Source: Thermanaerovibrio velox DSM 12556 (GTDB lineage: Bacteria > Synergistota > Synergistia > Synergistales > Synergistaceae). Taken from it: a stretch of 64,000 nt of DNA. The notes below the pieces were generated by a model. That model saw only the letters and a list, made by a program, of their open reading frames with translations. It did no database searches and was not told where the DNA came from. Of this stretch, positions 25,872 to 34,493 are shown in pieces; position 1 is the first letter of the stretch; the number at the start of each line of letters is the position of its first letter. The stretch is taken from the NCBI RefSeq assembly GCF_000237825.1, contig NZ_CM001377.1, forward strand, positions 1,240,001 to 1,304,000. The letters are read 5' to 3'. The translations under genes and the position numbers were made by a program.

Positions 25872-25900
25872 ATTGTAAAACAAGTCGAACCAAGTGTCAA
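25872..25900 (-). promoter_or_regulatory. Strong promoter of the proC leader
   Basis: On the minus strand a consensus TTGACA (25900-25895) is followed by exactly 17 bases and TACAAT (25877-25872). Transcription would start near 25865, about 225 bases before the proC ATG. Confidence 0.75.
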
Positions 25901-25973
25901 ACCAATAATTTAATCAGATGGCTCCAGATCAATCATCATCACTGAGGATTAAAATTTTCATTTCCCAGCTTTA

Positions 25974-26002
25974 TTGACATATCCTAAGATGAGAATCAAA
26001 AT
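25974..26002 (+). promoter_or_regulatory. Promoter of cysK
   Basis: TTGACA at 25974-25979 is followed by 17 bases and CAAAAT (25997-26002). The TTG start of the cysteine synthase gene is at 26038. I see no S-box or T-box in this short leader. Confidence 0.5.
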
Positions 26003-26037
26003 CCTTAACGTCAATTACTTCGAGGGAGGAATAAAAT

Positions 26038-26934
26038 TTGAGAGAAGGAATCCTTGCCCACGTGGGCAACACCCCCATGGTACTCCTCAAGAACTCGTCA
26101 CCCAATCCAAACGTAAAGATATGGGCCAAGCTTGAGATGCTCAACCCCAGCGGGTCGTTGAAGGACCGGGTTGCCCTGTCGATCGTCGAGGGGGCGGAAA
26201 AGCGCGGCGAACTCAGGCCTGGCATGACCTTGGTGGAGGCCACCAGCGGAAACACCGGCATAGCTCTCGGCATGGTGGCGGCGGTCAAGGGATACAAACT
26301 TAAGATCTTCATGTCCGAGGCCAAGACCATAGAGAGGCGGAAGATCCTTAAGTACTGGGGAGCTGACTTGGTGCTCACCACGAAGGACGACCCGGACAGC
26401 CACATACTCTCCGCCATGGCATACGCCAAGGAGAACCCGGACTGCTTCTACGCGAACCAGAACGAGAACTTCGATAACGTGGAAGCCCACAGGACCGGCA
26501 CCGGTGTTGAGATCATAGAGCAGCTCAACGGCCAGGTGGACGCTTTTGTGGCTGGGTTCGGCACCGGCGGCTGCCTCATGGGGGTGGCCAAGGCCTTCCA
26601 CGACAAGGGCGTCCCAGCCAAGGTCTACGGGGTGGAGCCAATGCCCAACACCGGTGGCATCGATGGGCTCAAACACCGCTCAGAGTCCTACCAGCCCCTC
26701 ATCGCAGACAGGGGGCTCCTGGCAGGGATAATAGACGTCAGCCGGGATGAGGCCATAGCGGGAGCCAAGGCCATATCCGCCAAAGAGGGCATAATGGCCG
26801 GCATGTCCTCCGGAGCCACCCTTCACGGGGCCCAACAGCTGGCCCTAAAGATGGACCGGGGCAACATCGTGGTCATCTTCGGCGACCGGGGAGAGCGGTA
26901 CTTCAGCACCCCCATCTTTGACTACCAGGGGTAG
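26038..26934 (+). CDS. cysK: Cysteine synthase family protein (O-acetylserine sulfhydrylase type)
   Basis: This 298-residue fold-type II PLP enzyme has N-P-S-G-S-L-K-D-R-V-A (PLP Lys, about residue 42) and E-A-T-S-G-N-T-G-I-A-L (substrate loop). It also has V-A-G-F-G-T-G-G-C-L-M-G (phosphate loop) and G-M-S-S-G-A-T near the C terminus. It probably makes cysteine from O-acetylserine and sulfide. N-T-G-G-I-D replaces the usual P-G-P-H-K-I-Q-G-I-G region, so a related substrate such as O-phosphoserine is possible. The start is TTG at 26038 after GGGAGGA. It is divergent from proC. Confidence 0.85.
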   Translation: MREGILAHVGNTPMVLLKNSSPNPNVKIWAKLEMLNPSGSLKDRVALSIVEGAEKRGELRPGMTLVEATSGNTGIALGMVAAVKGYKLKIFMSEAKTIERRKILKYWGADLVLTTKDDPDSHILSAMAYAKENPDCFYANQNENFDNVEAHRTGTGVEIIEQLNGQVDAFVAGFGTGGCLMGVAKAFHDKGVPAKVYGVEPMPNTGGIDGLKHRSESYQPLIADRGLLAGIIDVSRDEAIAGAKAISAKEGIMAGMSSGATLHGAQQLALKMDRGNIVVIFGDRGERYFSTPIFDYQG

Positions 26935-27014
26935 GGACGAAAACTTAAAAAAGCATGAGCACAGATGGGGCCCCTAACCGCTCTGCTCTGTGCCGTACCA
27001 GAGAGGCGCTTAGC

Positions 27015-27047
27015 TCCCCCGGGGATGTCCATGTCCTCCCCGGGGGA
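27015..27047. other. Strong hairpin between cysK and pdxS
   Basis: TCCCCCGGGGA (27015-27025) pairs perfectly with TCCCCGGGGGA (27037-27047). Only TGTTATAT follows, so it is a poor terminator by the T-run rule. A second inverted repeat, GCACAG with CTGTGC, lies just upstream (26960-26993). Confidence 0.5.
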
Positions 27048-27093
27048 ACTGTTATATCCTCCGGGCTAGACGGGGAAAGGAGGCGCCTTAACC

Positions 27094-27981
27094 ATGAACT
27101 TTGAGGACCAGGGATGGAAACTGAAGGACGGACTCGCCAGGATGCTGGTGGGAGGGGTGATAATGGACGTCACCACCGCAGAGCAGGCGAAGATCGCAGA
27201 GGACGCAGGGGCTGCGGCGGTAATGGCCCTTGAGAGGGTGCCCGCGGAGATCCGCCAGCAGGGAGGGGTGGCCAGGATGGCGGACCCCAGCAAGATAATG
27301 GAGATACGAAATGCGGTCTCCATACCAGTGATGGCAAAGGCCAGGATAGGACACTTCGCAGAGGCCCGGGTCCTTGAGGCCTTAGGCGTTGACTTCATCG
27401 ACGAAAGCGAGGTGCTGACACCGGCGGATCACGAGGCCCACATCGATAAAAACTCCTTCAAAGTACCCTTCGTGTGCGGCGCAAGAAACCTTGGAGAGGC
27501 TTTAAGAAGGGTAAACGAGGGAGCCGCCATGATAAGGACCAAGGGGGAAGCCGGCACCGGCGACGTATCCCAGGCGGTAAAACACGTAAAAACGATAAAC
27601 AAGGAGATAGAATCCCTTGAGGGACTTGGGGAAGAGGACCTGTCCAGGCTTGCATTGGAGCTACGAGTCCCGCTGGAGCTCCTTAAGCGGTGCCGAGAAA
27701 TTAAAAGGCTTCCGGTGGTGAACTTCGCCGCCGGCGGCATAGCTACCCCCGCGGATGCGGCGCTCATGATGAACCTCGGGTGCGACGGGGTTTTCGTGGG
27801 CAGCGGGATCTTCAAGAGCGAGAACCCCTCAAAGAGGGCGGAGGCCATCGTACAAGCGGTGACCCATCACGAGGACTGGGACCTGGTGGCCAAGGTCTCT
27901 GAAGGCCTTGGAGAGGCCATGAGAGGCATTTGCACCAGCTCCCTAGAGGAGGCCTCGCTCCTTCAGACCAGGGGTTGGTAA
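27094..27981 (+). CDS. pdxS: Pyridoxal 5'-phosphate synthase, synthase subunit
   Basis: This 295-residue (beta/alpha)8 barrel makes PLP from ribose 5-phosphate, glyceraldehyde 3-phosphate and ammonia. Highly conserved blocks are [21 protein letters not shown], the catalytic Lys regions (M-A-K-A-R-I-G-H and [11 protein letters not shown]), and [14 protein letters not shown] near the C terminus. Length equals the family. The amidotransferase partner gene starts two bases after its stop. Many PLP enzymes in this window depend on its product. Confidence 0.96.
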   Translation: MNFEDQGWKLKDGLARMLVGGVIMDVTTAEQAKIAEDAGAAAVMALERVPAEIRQQGGVARMADPSKIMEIRNAVSIPVMAKARIGHFAEARVLEALGVDFIDESEVLTPADHEAHIDKNSFKVPFVCGARNLGEALRRVNEGAAMIRTKGEAGTGDVSQAVKHVKTINKEIESLEGLGEEDLSRLALELRVPLELLKRCREIKRLPVVNFAAGGIATPADAALMMNLGCDGVFVGSGIFKSENPSKRAEAIVQAVTHHEDWDLVAKVSEGLGEAMRGICTSSLEEASLLQTRGW

Positions 27982-27983
27982 CC

Positions 27984-28553
27984 ATGCGGATAGGGGTGGT
28001 GGCCTTTCAAGGGGCCTTCAGGGAACACATCTCAAAGCTGGAACGTCTTGGGACAGATGTCATAGCGGTTAAGGTGCGGAAGGACCTCGACGGCTTAAAC
28101 GGCATAGTAATCCCTGGGGGGGAGAGCACGGTGATAGGCCGTTTCCTCCATCAAAAAGGACTTTCAACAGTCATCGCCCAAAGGGTCCTGGAAGGTTCGT
28201 TGGCCCTCATGGGCACCTGCGCCGGGGCAATCCTGGCGTGCAAGAAGATCTCGAACAACCCTCCCATGGGAAGCATAGGGGTATTCCCCGCGGAGGCCAA
28301 GAGGAACCACTACGGCACCCAAAGAGACAGTTTCCAGGGGGACGTCACCTTTTACGACGGCCATCGGGTTCCTGGGGTCTTCATCAGGGCACCAAAGCTG
28401 GTCCCCCTTGAGGGGGCCTCGGTCTTGGGGCTGCACAACGGGGAACCGGCGGCGCTTTCATGGGGCCGATGCCTTTTGGTGTCCTTCCATCCGGAGCTCA
28501 CCGATGATGACTCCGTACATAGCCTATTCCTTAAGATGTCATCAACGGGTTGA
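27984..28553 (+). CDS. pdxT: Pyridoxal 5'-phosphate synthase, glutaminase subunit
   Basis: This 189-residue class I glutamine amidotransferase supplies ammonia to PdxS. It has G-V-V-A-F-Q-G-A-F-R-E-H, I-P-G-G-E-S-T-V-I, the nucleophile Cys in M-G-T-C-A-G-A-I-L-A and the catalytic His-Glu pair in S-F-H-P-E-L. ATG at 27984 lies two bases after pdxS, which marks one operon; no separate promoter is seen. Confidence 0.95.
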   Translation: MRIGVVAFQGAFREHISKLERLGTDVIAVKVRKDLDGLNGIVIPGGESTVIGRFLHQKGLSTVIAQRVLEGSLALMGTCAGAILACKKISNNPPMGSIGVFPAEAKRNHYGTQRDSFQGDVTFYDGHRVPGVFIRAPKLVPLEGASVLGLHNGEPAALSWGRCLLVSFHPELTDDDSVHSLFLKMSSTG

Positions 28554-28638
28554 TTGGGCAATCAAAAACCCTTAATAAGCGAAAAGTGAAGGCCCCGATG
28601 GGCAATGCCCCATCGATAGCGGTTGGGTCATACGCAAG

Positions 28639-28668
28639 GCGGCGGGGGTCTAAAAGGACACCCGCCGC
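28639..28668. other. GC-rich hairpin downstream of pdxT
   Basis: GCGGCGGG (28639-28646) pairs with CCCGCCGC (28661-28668), with GTC/GAC continuing inside. It lies between the convergent pdxT and nucleoside hydrolase genes. No T run follows on either strand. A second small stem (CGATGGG with CCCATCG) sits at about 28597-28616. Confidence 0.5.
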
Positions 28669-28730
28669 TTCATGGATGATGAATGATGTGGGAGGGCTAT
28701 GGGCCCCTATTTTAACGGTTCTAAGCCCAT

Positions 28731-29666
28731 TTAAGAGTAGCGCCTTATGCAGGCTTCCAACAGGTCCCAGAACCTGTCGAGATCCAACGTAACCGCCACC
28801 TGGGCGTTTGGCTCCTTCTTGGTTACCCCGAAATAGTCGCAACAGGTCCTCCCGTAGGTATGCTCACCCCTCAGCTCCACGTCAACCCTCATGGGCTTGG
28901 TCACGAAAATGGAAGGATCTATGACGTACGCCACGGTTGTAGGATCGTGAAGGGGGGGAGCATCCCACCCGAAGATCTCCTCTTGTGTCTTAGAAAAGAA
29001 CTCCATAAGCTCGACGAATAGCTTTGAGACCCGGTTGCCGATAGCCCCTATCCTTTCAATCACCTGGGAGGAACAGCGGACCTGCCTAGTAAGATCCAAA
29101 CCCATCATCACGATAGGCCTTCCGGACGAGAACACCACGTGAGCCGCCTCGGGATCCGCATATATGTTGAACTCCGCGGAGGGGGTCACGTTGCCGAGCT
29201 GGTACGAGCCTCCCATGAGCACTATCCGCTTTATCTTCTCCACGATCCTGGGCTCCTTACGGATAGCCATGGCAACGTTGGTAAGAGGCCCGGTTGGGAC
29301 GATCGTTATGTCCCCGTCTGAGCCCATAAGGGTTTCGATTATAAGATCCACCCCGTGCCTTGGGTCCTGTTGAACCGTGGGCTCATCGAACTTGGGACCA
29401 TCCAGACCGGTAACCCCGTGAATGTCGTCCGCTATTATCTGCTCCCTAACCATGGGCCTGGACATCCCCGCCGCCACGGGAACGTCCTTGAGCCCCAGGA
29501 CGGACGCTACGTTTAGGGCATTCTTCACCGTCTTGTCAAGCGTCTGGTTCCCCGCCACCACCGTAACGGCCATCAGCTCCACCGACGGGTGGGACCCCGC
29601 CATCATCATGGCCACCGCGTCATCGTGCCCCGGATCCACATCCAGGATGATCTTCTCCCTCTGCAA
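28731..29666 (-). CDS. Nucleoside hydrolase (inosine/uridine-preferring type)
   Basis: This 311-residue enzyme cleaves ribonucleosides to base and ribose. The Asp cluster D-V-D-P-G-H-D-D-A at the N terminus binds the catalytic calcium, and P-T-G-P-L-T-N-V-A and L-M-G-G-S are typical. H-D-P-T-T-V-A-Y lies in the C-terminal part. It starts at TTG 29666 after GGAGGAGTGATG, six bases from the permease gene. As last gene of the transporter operon it would free ribose for the ribokinase coded nearby. Confidence 0.92.
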   Translation of the reverse strand: MQREKIILDVDPGHDDAVAMMMAGSHPSVELMAVTVVAGNQTLDKTVKNALNVASVLGLKDVPVAAGMSRPMVREQIIADDIHGVTGLDGPKFDEPTVQQDPRHGVDLIIETLMGSDGDITIVPTGPLTNVAMAIRKEPRIVEKIKRIVLMGGSYQLGNVTPSAEFNIYADPEAAHVVFSSGRPIVMMGLDLTRQVRCSSQVIERIGAIGNRVSKLFVELMEFFSKTQEEIFGWDAPPLHDPTTVAYVIDPSIFVTKPMRVDVELRGEHTYGRTCCDYFGVTKKEPNAQVAVTLDLDRFWDLLEACIRRYS

Positions 29667-29672
29667 CTTACA

Positions 29673-30641
29673 TCACTCCTCCGCGTTTGCCGAGAGGGCG
29701 CTCATCCTGGCCCTCTGGGATCTTAGCTTCCTGTACATGGCAAGGCTTAGTATCGAAGCGGTAACTATATAAGGGATCATCAAGATGAACTGAGAGGGGA
29801 AGCCGAAGGTCTGAAGCCTTGCTCCCACCGAATCCGCCAGGCCGAAGATGAAACAGCCTATCATGCTCTTTACCGGGTCTCCCCCGCCGAAGAGCATTGC
29901 CGCCACCCCCATGAAACCCCTTCCGTTGGTCATGTTCTCCGCGAAGACCTTGCTGTAGCCCAGGGACAGGTAAGCCCCCGCAACACCTCCTATGATGCCC
30001 GAGTAGATCATGACCTCGAACTTGCGAAGCGCCACCCTTATGCCTGCGGTCTCCGCCGCCTTGGGGTTTAATCCCACACAACGGAGCCTAAGGCCCCACA
30101 CGGTCCTGTAGAGCATGTACTGAAGGAAAAGCACCAGGAGGATTCCCACCGGTTCCAAGAGGGAGTAACCGTTGAACAGGCTGTCGAGGATCTCATTGGA
30201 GCCCAAAAAAGGCAGGCTGATCCTAGGCATTGGCACTATGGAGGGATCCATGAAGGAACCGGACTCCTTTAGGAGCCTGTTCAGCAGGAGCTTTGTTATG
30301 GCAAGGGCGAACATGTTGACCCCCATACCCACCACAAACACATCGGACTTGTACTTTATGTGGGCCAACGCCATGAACGAGGCTATGGCTACGCCCACAA
30401 GGACCGAGGCCCCAAGGGCCAAGAGCCAGCTGCCGGAAAAGTAACTCACCGCCACGGCGGTGAAAGCCCCGCAAAGCATTATCCCCTCCACGCCTATGTT
30501 CAATATGTCCGCCTGTTGGGTTATAACACACGCCATGGCGGCGTAAATTATGGGCATCGAGGATCTCAAAGTGGACCTTATTAGGGTGTAGTCCACCACC
30601 AAGGACAGGTTGTCCATCAAATCCGCCAAGGACTCCAGCAT
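29673..30641 (-). CDS. Nucleoside ABC transporter permease (BMP-type, second permease)
   Basis: This 322-residue inner-membrane permease has nine or ten hydrophobic segments. Marks of the BmpA/NupQ-type family include I-G-V-E-G-I-M-L-C-G-A-F, a N-P-K-A-A-E-T-A-G-I loop facing the ATPase and G-F-M-G-V-A-A-M-L-F-G. With the adjoining permease, ATPase and BMP lipoprotein-like binding protein it forms a nucleoside importer. Three bases separate it from the other permease gene. Confidence 0.9.
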   Translation of the reverse strand: MLESLADLMDNLSLVVDYTLIRSTLRSSMPIIYAAMACVITQQADILNIGVEGIMLCGAFTAVAVSYFSGSWLLALGASVLVGVAIASFMALAHIKYKSDVFVVGMGVNMFALAITKLLLNRLLKESGSFMDPSIVPMPRISLPFLGSNEILDSLFNGYSLLEPVGILLVLFLQYMLYRTVWGLRLRCVGLNPKAAETAGIRVALRKFEVMIYSGIIGGVAGAYLSLGYSKVFAENMTNGRGFMGVAAMLFGGGDPVKSMIGCFIFGLADSVGARLQTFGFPSQFILMIPYIVTASILSLAMYRKLRSQRARMSALSANAEE

Positions 30642-30643
30642 CT

Positions 30644-31685
30644 TCAGCCCCTCCCGACGGACCCATCGGATCCGGACTTGTTGATCTTGAAACTGAACTT
30701 AAAAAGCCCCTCCATAGAGGCCAACAGGATAAACAGCGCTATAACGGTGTCCACCAGGGCCTTGGGAACCCCGGTGAAACGTTCCATCCCCAAGGCCCCG
30801 GATTTAAGAGCCGCTAGGAAAAAGGAGAGGATGGGTATAAGCCTTATGTCGTTCCTGGCTATAAGGGACGCCAACATACCATCAAAGGCCAACCCGGGTG
30901 AGAAGTTATCCACGAAACAGCCGAAGACCCCCAAAACCTGTATGGCCCCCGCTACTCCCCCCCATGGCGCCGCTGGCTGCCATGGCCCAGAGCATGACCG
31001 CCTTGGAGTTTATGCCCACGTGCTCCGCGTACTGCCGGTTCTCCCCCACCGCCCGCAGCCTATAGCCCCAGGTGCTCTTGTGGACCACCCAGTAACAGGC
31101 CACCAGTATGGCTAAGCTCAAGAACAGACCGGTGTTCGCCATGCTTGGGGGCATTATGCGGGTGAGCAATAGGTAATCCGGCACCGGCGTGGTCTGGGGA
31201 GCCCCTAATCCGGAGGACAAGGGGTAGTTAACCAGATATGAGGTGAAGAAGATGGCCACGTAGTTGGCCAGTATGGTGACGCAGACCTCGTTGACGTCGT
31301 AGTAGGCCTTAAGGTAACCGGGGACAAGGGCCCAAAGGGCCCCCGCAAGCACCGCGGCGGCAAAGCATAGGAGCAGGTGAATCGGCCACGGCATCGGCCC
31401 AAAGGCCACGCCAACCCAAGCCGCCGCCATGGCTCCAAGGTAAAGCTCCCCCTCCACCCCTACGTTGAACACCGAGGCCTTGGAGGCCACAGAGAAAGCA
31501 AGGGCGGTTAGAAGCAGGGGTACGAACTTCTCCAGCGTACCGCCCAGGTTGAACTTTCCTACCAGCGCACCCTTGACCAGCTCAACATAGGACTCCACCG
31601 GATTCTGTCCCATCAGGGCTATGGCCGCAGCCCCCACCGCAAGGGCCAGAAGGGCGGTAAGGATGGAGTTCAAGAACTTATTCAT
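30644..31685 (-). CDS. Nucleoside ABC transporter permease (BMP-type, first permease), frameshifted at a G7 run
   Basis: Two frames give one permease of about 346 residues. The first (from 31685) carries most of the membrane segments, including N-V-G-V-E-G-E-L-Y-L-G-A, and runs into a wrong frame after M-A-A-S-G-A-M-G-G. The second resumes at V-L-G-V-F-G-C-F-V-D-N-F-S-P-G-L-A-F-D-G. Dropping one base from the seven-G run (30957-30963, C on the plus strand) joins them as A-M-G-G-V-A-G-A-I-Q-V-L-G. The start overlaps the ATPase gene by eight bases. A sequencing slip, a real mutation or phase variation are all possible. Confidence 0.85.
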
Positions 31686-33198
31686 TCACAGCACCCCCGG
31701 TCATCAAAAGCCCCAGCTTCTCCTCGTCCGCTTGATCCGCGTTTATGATCCCGGTTATACGCCCCTCGTAAAGAACCGCGATGCGGTCCGACAGGGATAG
31801 GATCTCCTCCAGGTCCGCGGATATCAGGACTATCGCGGTACCCTGGTCCCGGACCTTCACCAGCTCCTTGCGGATGTTCTCTATGGATCCTATGTCAACC
31901 CCCCGGGTGGGCTGGCAGGCAAGCAGCACCTTCGGCCCGGAGTCCACCTCCCTGGCCACCACTATCTTCTGGGCATTACCGCCGGAGAAACCGGTGGCAG
32001 GGGCATCCGCCAAAGGAGGCCTGATATCAAAGGTCTTTATGAGCCTCTCGGCGAAACGGTTGAGCTCCCCCTCCACCATGGCGATCCCCTTGGATATAGG
32101 GGGCTTGCGAAAAGCCAGGCCCGCCAGGTTCTCCTTCACCGTCATGACCCTGTTGAGCCCCCGGGTGTTCCGGTCCTCCGGAATGTGCGCAAGCCCGTTC
32201 TCCCTCACCTTGAGGGGGCTCATGTTCTGCACCTCTACCCCATCTATCTTCACCTTGCCCCGCTCCACGGGCCTCAAACCGGCTATGGCCTCCGCCAACT
32301 CGCTCTGGCCGTTGCCATCCACACCGGCTATGCCCAGTATCTCGGAACGCCGGACCTGGAACGATACCCCCCGTATCTTCGCATGCTCCTTGGAGCTGGG
32401 CACGTATATGTCCTCAACGCTCAAGATCACATCGCCAGAGGCAGCGGACTGGGACCTTTGAACCCCCAGGAAAACGTCCCGCCCCACCATGAGCCTCGCC
32501 AGCTCCGGAATAGAAGTTTGAGACTTCAAAACGGTGCCAACGTGGCGGCCCTGGCGCATCACGGTCATCCGGGACGCCACTTCCATGACCTCGTTCAGCT
32601 TGTGGGATATGAAGATGACCGACTTACCAAGTCCTGTGAGGGATCTTATTACCTTGAACAACCCCTCCGCCTCCTGAGGGGTGAGCACCGCGGTGGGCTC
32701 ATCAAGTATTAGCACTTCCGCTCCCCTGTATAAGGCCTTTATTATCTCCACCCGCTGGGCCTCACCAACGGAGATGTCGTTTACCCGCTTCCTAAGGTCC
32801 ACCCAGAGGCCATATTCATCCATTATGGAGGTGATCGCATCCTCCGCAGACTTGAAATCTATCTTGCCCATCGAAAGCCTGGGTTCAAAGCCAAGTATCA
32901 CGTTCTCCAAAACCGTAAGCTGCTGGACCAGCATGAACTCCTGATGCACCATGCCTATGCCTCTGGCTATGGCTTCACCCGGGTTCTGGTGATGGAACGT
33001 ATCCCCCTTGACGGTGATGGTGCCGGAATCAGCCTGATATACCCCGTAAAGGATCTTCATGAGCGTGGATTTCCCCGCCCCGTTCTCCCCTATAAGGGCA
33101 TGGGCCTCGCCGGGCAACAGGTCAAAAAGACCCCCGTCTACCGCCCGAACCCCTGGAAAGTCCTTCACTATGTCCCTCATCAGAACTATAGGTTCCAT
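31678..33198 (-). CDS. Nucleoside ABC transporter, tandem ATP-binding protein
   Basis: This 506-residue protein has two ABC domains. The first (about 1-245) has G-E-N-G-A-G-K-S-T-L-M-K, signature I-S-V-G-E-A-Q-R-V-E-I-I-K-A-L and L-I-L-D-E-P-T-A-V-L-T. In the second (about 255-500), Walker A is degenerate (G-V-D-G-N-G-Q-S-E-L), and the signature is F-S-G-G-N-A-Q-K-I-V-V-A-R-E. This pattern is normal for sugar/nucleoside ATPases of the RbsA/NupO type. It sits between the BMP binding protein and the permeases. Confidence 0.92.
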   Translation of the reverse strand: MEPIVLMRDIVKDFPGVRAVDGGLFDLLPGEAHALIGENGAGKSTLMKILYGVYQADSGTITVKGDTFHHQNPGEAIARGIGMVHQEFMLVQQLTVLENVILGFEPRLSMGKIDFKSAEDAITSIMDEYGLWVDLRKRVNDISVGEAQRVEIIKALYRGAEVLILDEPTAVLTPQEAEGLFKVIRSLTGLGKSVIFISHKLNEVMEVASRMTVMRQGRHVGTVLKSQTSIPELARLMVGRDVFLGVQRSQSAASGDVILSVEDIYVPSSKEHAKIRGVSFQVRRSEILGIAGVDGNGQSELAEAIAGLRPVERGKVKIDGVEVQNMSPLKVRENGLAHIPEDRNTRGLNRVMTVKENLAGLAFRKPPISKGIAMVEGELNRFAERLIKTFDIRPPLADAPATGFSGGNAQKIVVAREVDSGPKVLLACQPTRGVDIGSIENIRKELVKVRDQGTAIVLISADLEEILSLSDRIAVLYEGRITGIINADQADEEKLGLLMTGGAVNE

Positions 33199-33287
33199 CT
33201 GGGCTCTTTACACCCCTCAGTCTCCACGTGGGAGGGTAAGATTAAAATAGGGCGGACCCACACAAGGCCCGCCCCGAGAAACCAGGG

Positions 33288-34325
33288 CTAAATATCCCGC
33301 TTGAAGCCCTTGTACTGCTCCACCTTTATCTTACCGGACTTTATGTCCTCGGTAAGCTCCTTTATCTTAACCAGTATGTCCTTGGGGAATTTGTCACCCA
33401 AGGCCTTCTTCATCACCGACATGTCAGTAAGACCCACGCCTCCAGAGGCCACACCCATCTCCACCACCGTGTTGCCCTTGAACTTGTTCTCCTTGACGTC
33501 CTTGACGACCTTGTAAGTGGCCACGTCCACCCGCTTGATCATGGAGGTCAGTATATGACCGGGGTAGATGCCATCCTGGTCCATGTCCACGCCGATGGCA
33601 TAAAGCCCCTTTTCCTTGGCGGCCTCCAGTATGCCGTTACCGGTGGTGGAAGCCACGTTCATCACTATGTCGGCCCCCTGCTCAAACTGAGCCAGCGCCA
33701 GCTCCTTGCCCTTGAGGGGATCGCTGAAGCTTCCGGCGAAGGACACCAGGACCTTGACAGAGGGATCTATGTACTTGGCCCCCTGCTTGTAACCGGTGAG
33801 GAAGTCCTGGAGAACCGGTATGTCCATACCGCCGACCCAGCCTATGATCTTCTTGCTGTTCACACCGGGTATGTTGGTCTTGGTGGTGAACATGGCGGCA
33901 GCGGCTCCCGCCAGGAAGGACCCCTCGTTCTGGGCGAAGATGATGGATTCCACGTTGGGAGCCTTAACCGCACCGTCGATGACACCGAACTTCACATCTG
34001 GGAAGGACGCAGCGTGCTTCTTTATGAGCTCCGCTATCTGGGTGCTGGAACCTATTATCACGTCGTACTTGGCGGAAGCCATGGAGAGGAGATTGGCCTC
34101 CCAGTCGGCGGGGTTCTTGGACTCCAGGACCTTGAGCTCTATGCCGAAGTCCTTCTTGGCCTTCAGAAGCCCGTTGTAAGCGGAGTCGTTGAACGACTTG
34201 TCACCCAAAAAACCAGACAGTATTAGCGCCACCTTCAGGGGTTTGTTGGCCGCCACAGCACCGGAGGCCATCAGCGAAAGGGTCATGCAAGCAACCAAGA
34301 GCACCGTAAAAATCTTCTTTCTCAA
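33288..34325 (-). CDS. BMP-family nucleoside-binding protein
   Basis: This 345-residue exported protein has a signal peptide (R-K-K-I-F-T-V-L-L-V-A-C-M-T-L-S-L, cut near A-V-A-A) but no lipobox Cys at the expected spot. The mature part has the BMP fold: K-V-A-L-I-L-S-G, D-K-S-F-N-D-S-A-Y, W-V-G-G-M-D-I-P and V-D-M-D-Q-D near the ligand site. It starts at TTG after GGGGAGAG. It heads the importer operon, 168 bases after the LacI gene; that gap has no clear operator. Confidence 0.92.
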   Translation of the reverse strand: MRKKIFTVLLVACMTLSLMASGAVAANKPLKVALILSGFLGDKSFNDSAYNGLLKAKKDFGIELKVLESKNPADWEANLLSMASAKYDVIIGSSTQIAELIKKHAASFPDVKFGVIDGAVKAPNVESIIFAQNEGSFLAGAAAAMFTTKTNIPGVNSKKIIGWVGGMDIPVLQDFLTGYKQGAKYIDPSVKVLVSFAGSFSDPLKGKELALAQFEQGADIVMNVASTTGNGILEAAKEKGLYAIGVDMDQDGIYPGHILTSMIKRVDVATYKVVKDVKENKFKGNTVVEMGVASGGVGLTDMSVMKKALGDKFPKDILVKIKELTEDIKSGKIKVEQYKGFKRDI

Positions 34326-34493
34326 GAGCTATCTCTCCCCTCTGCATTAAAAAGGATCACCCGTCAAAGCCCGACCACTCGGTTCTAACCACAGCGCCAT
34401 CATAAGCCCAGCGATACCGTTCGGAGGACCACCCCCTGAAGTCCATGTGATAGATATTTTGCTCGTCCAGCTCATCCCCAAGCCCTAAAGAGG

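Noticed and set aside
26955-27000. tRNA-like fold between cysK and pdxS
   Set aside because: Only one stem (GCACAG/CTGTGC) forms; no T arm, anticodon stem or acceptor pairing is present.
34340-34370. Second LacI operator before the BMP gene
   Set aside because: Only AAGGAT is seen; no palindromic partner follows.
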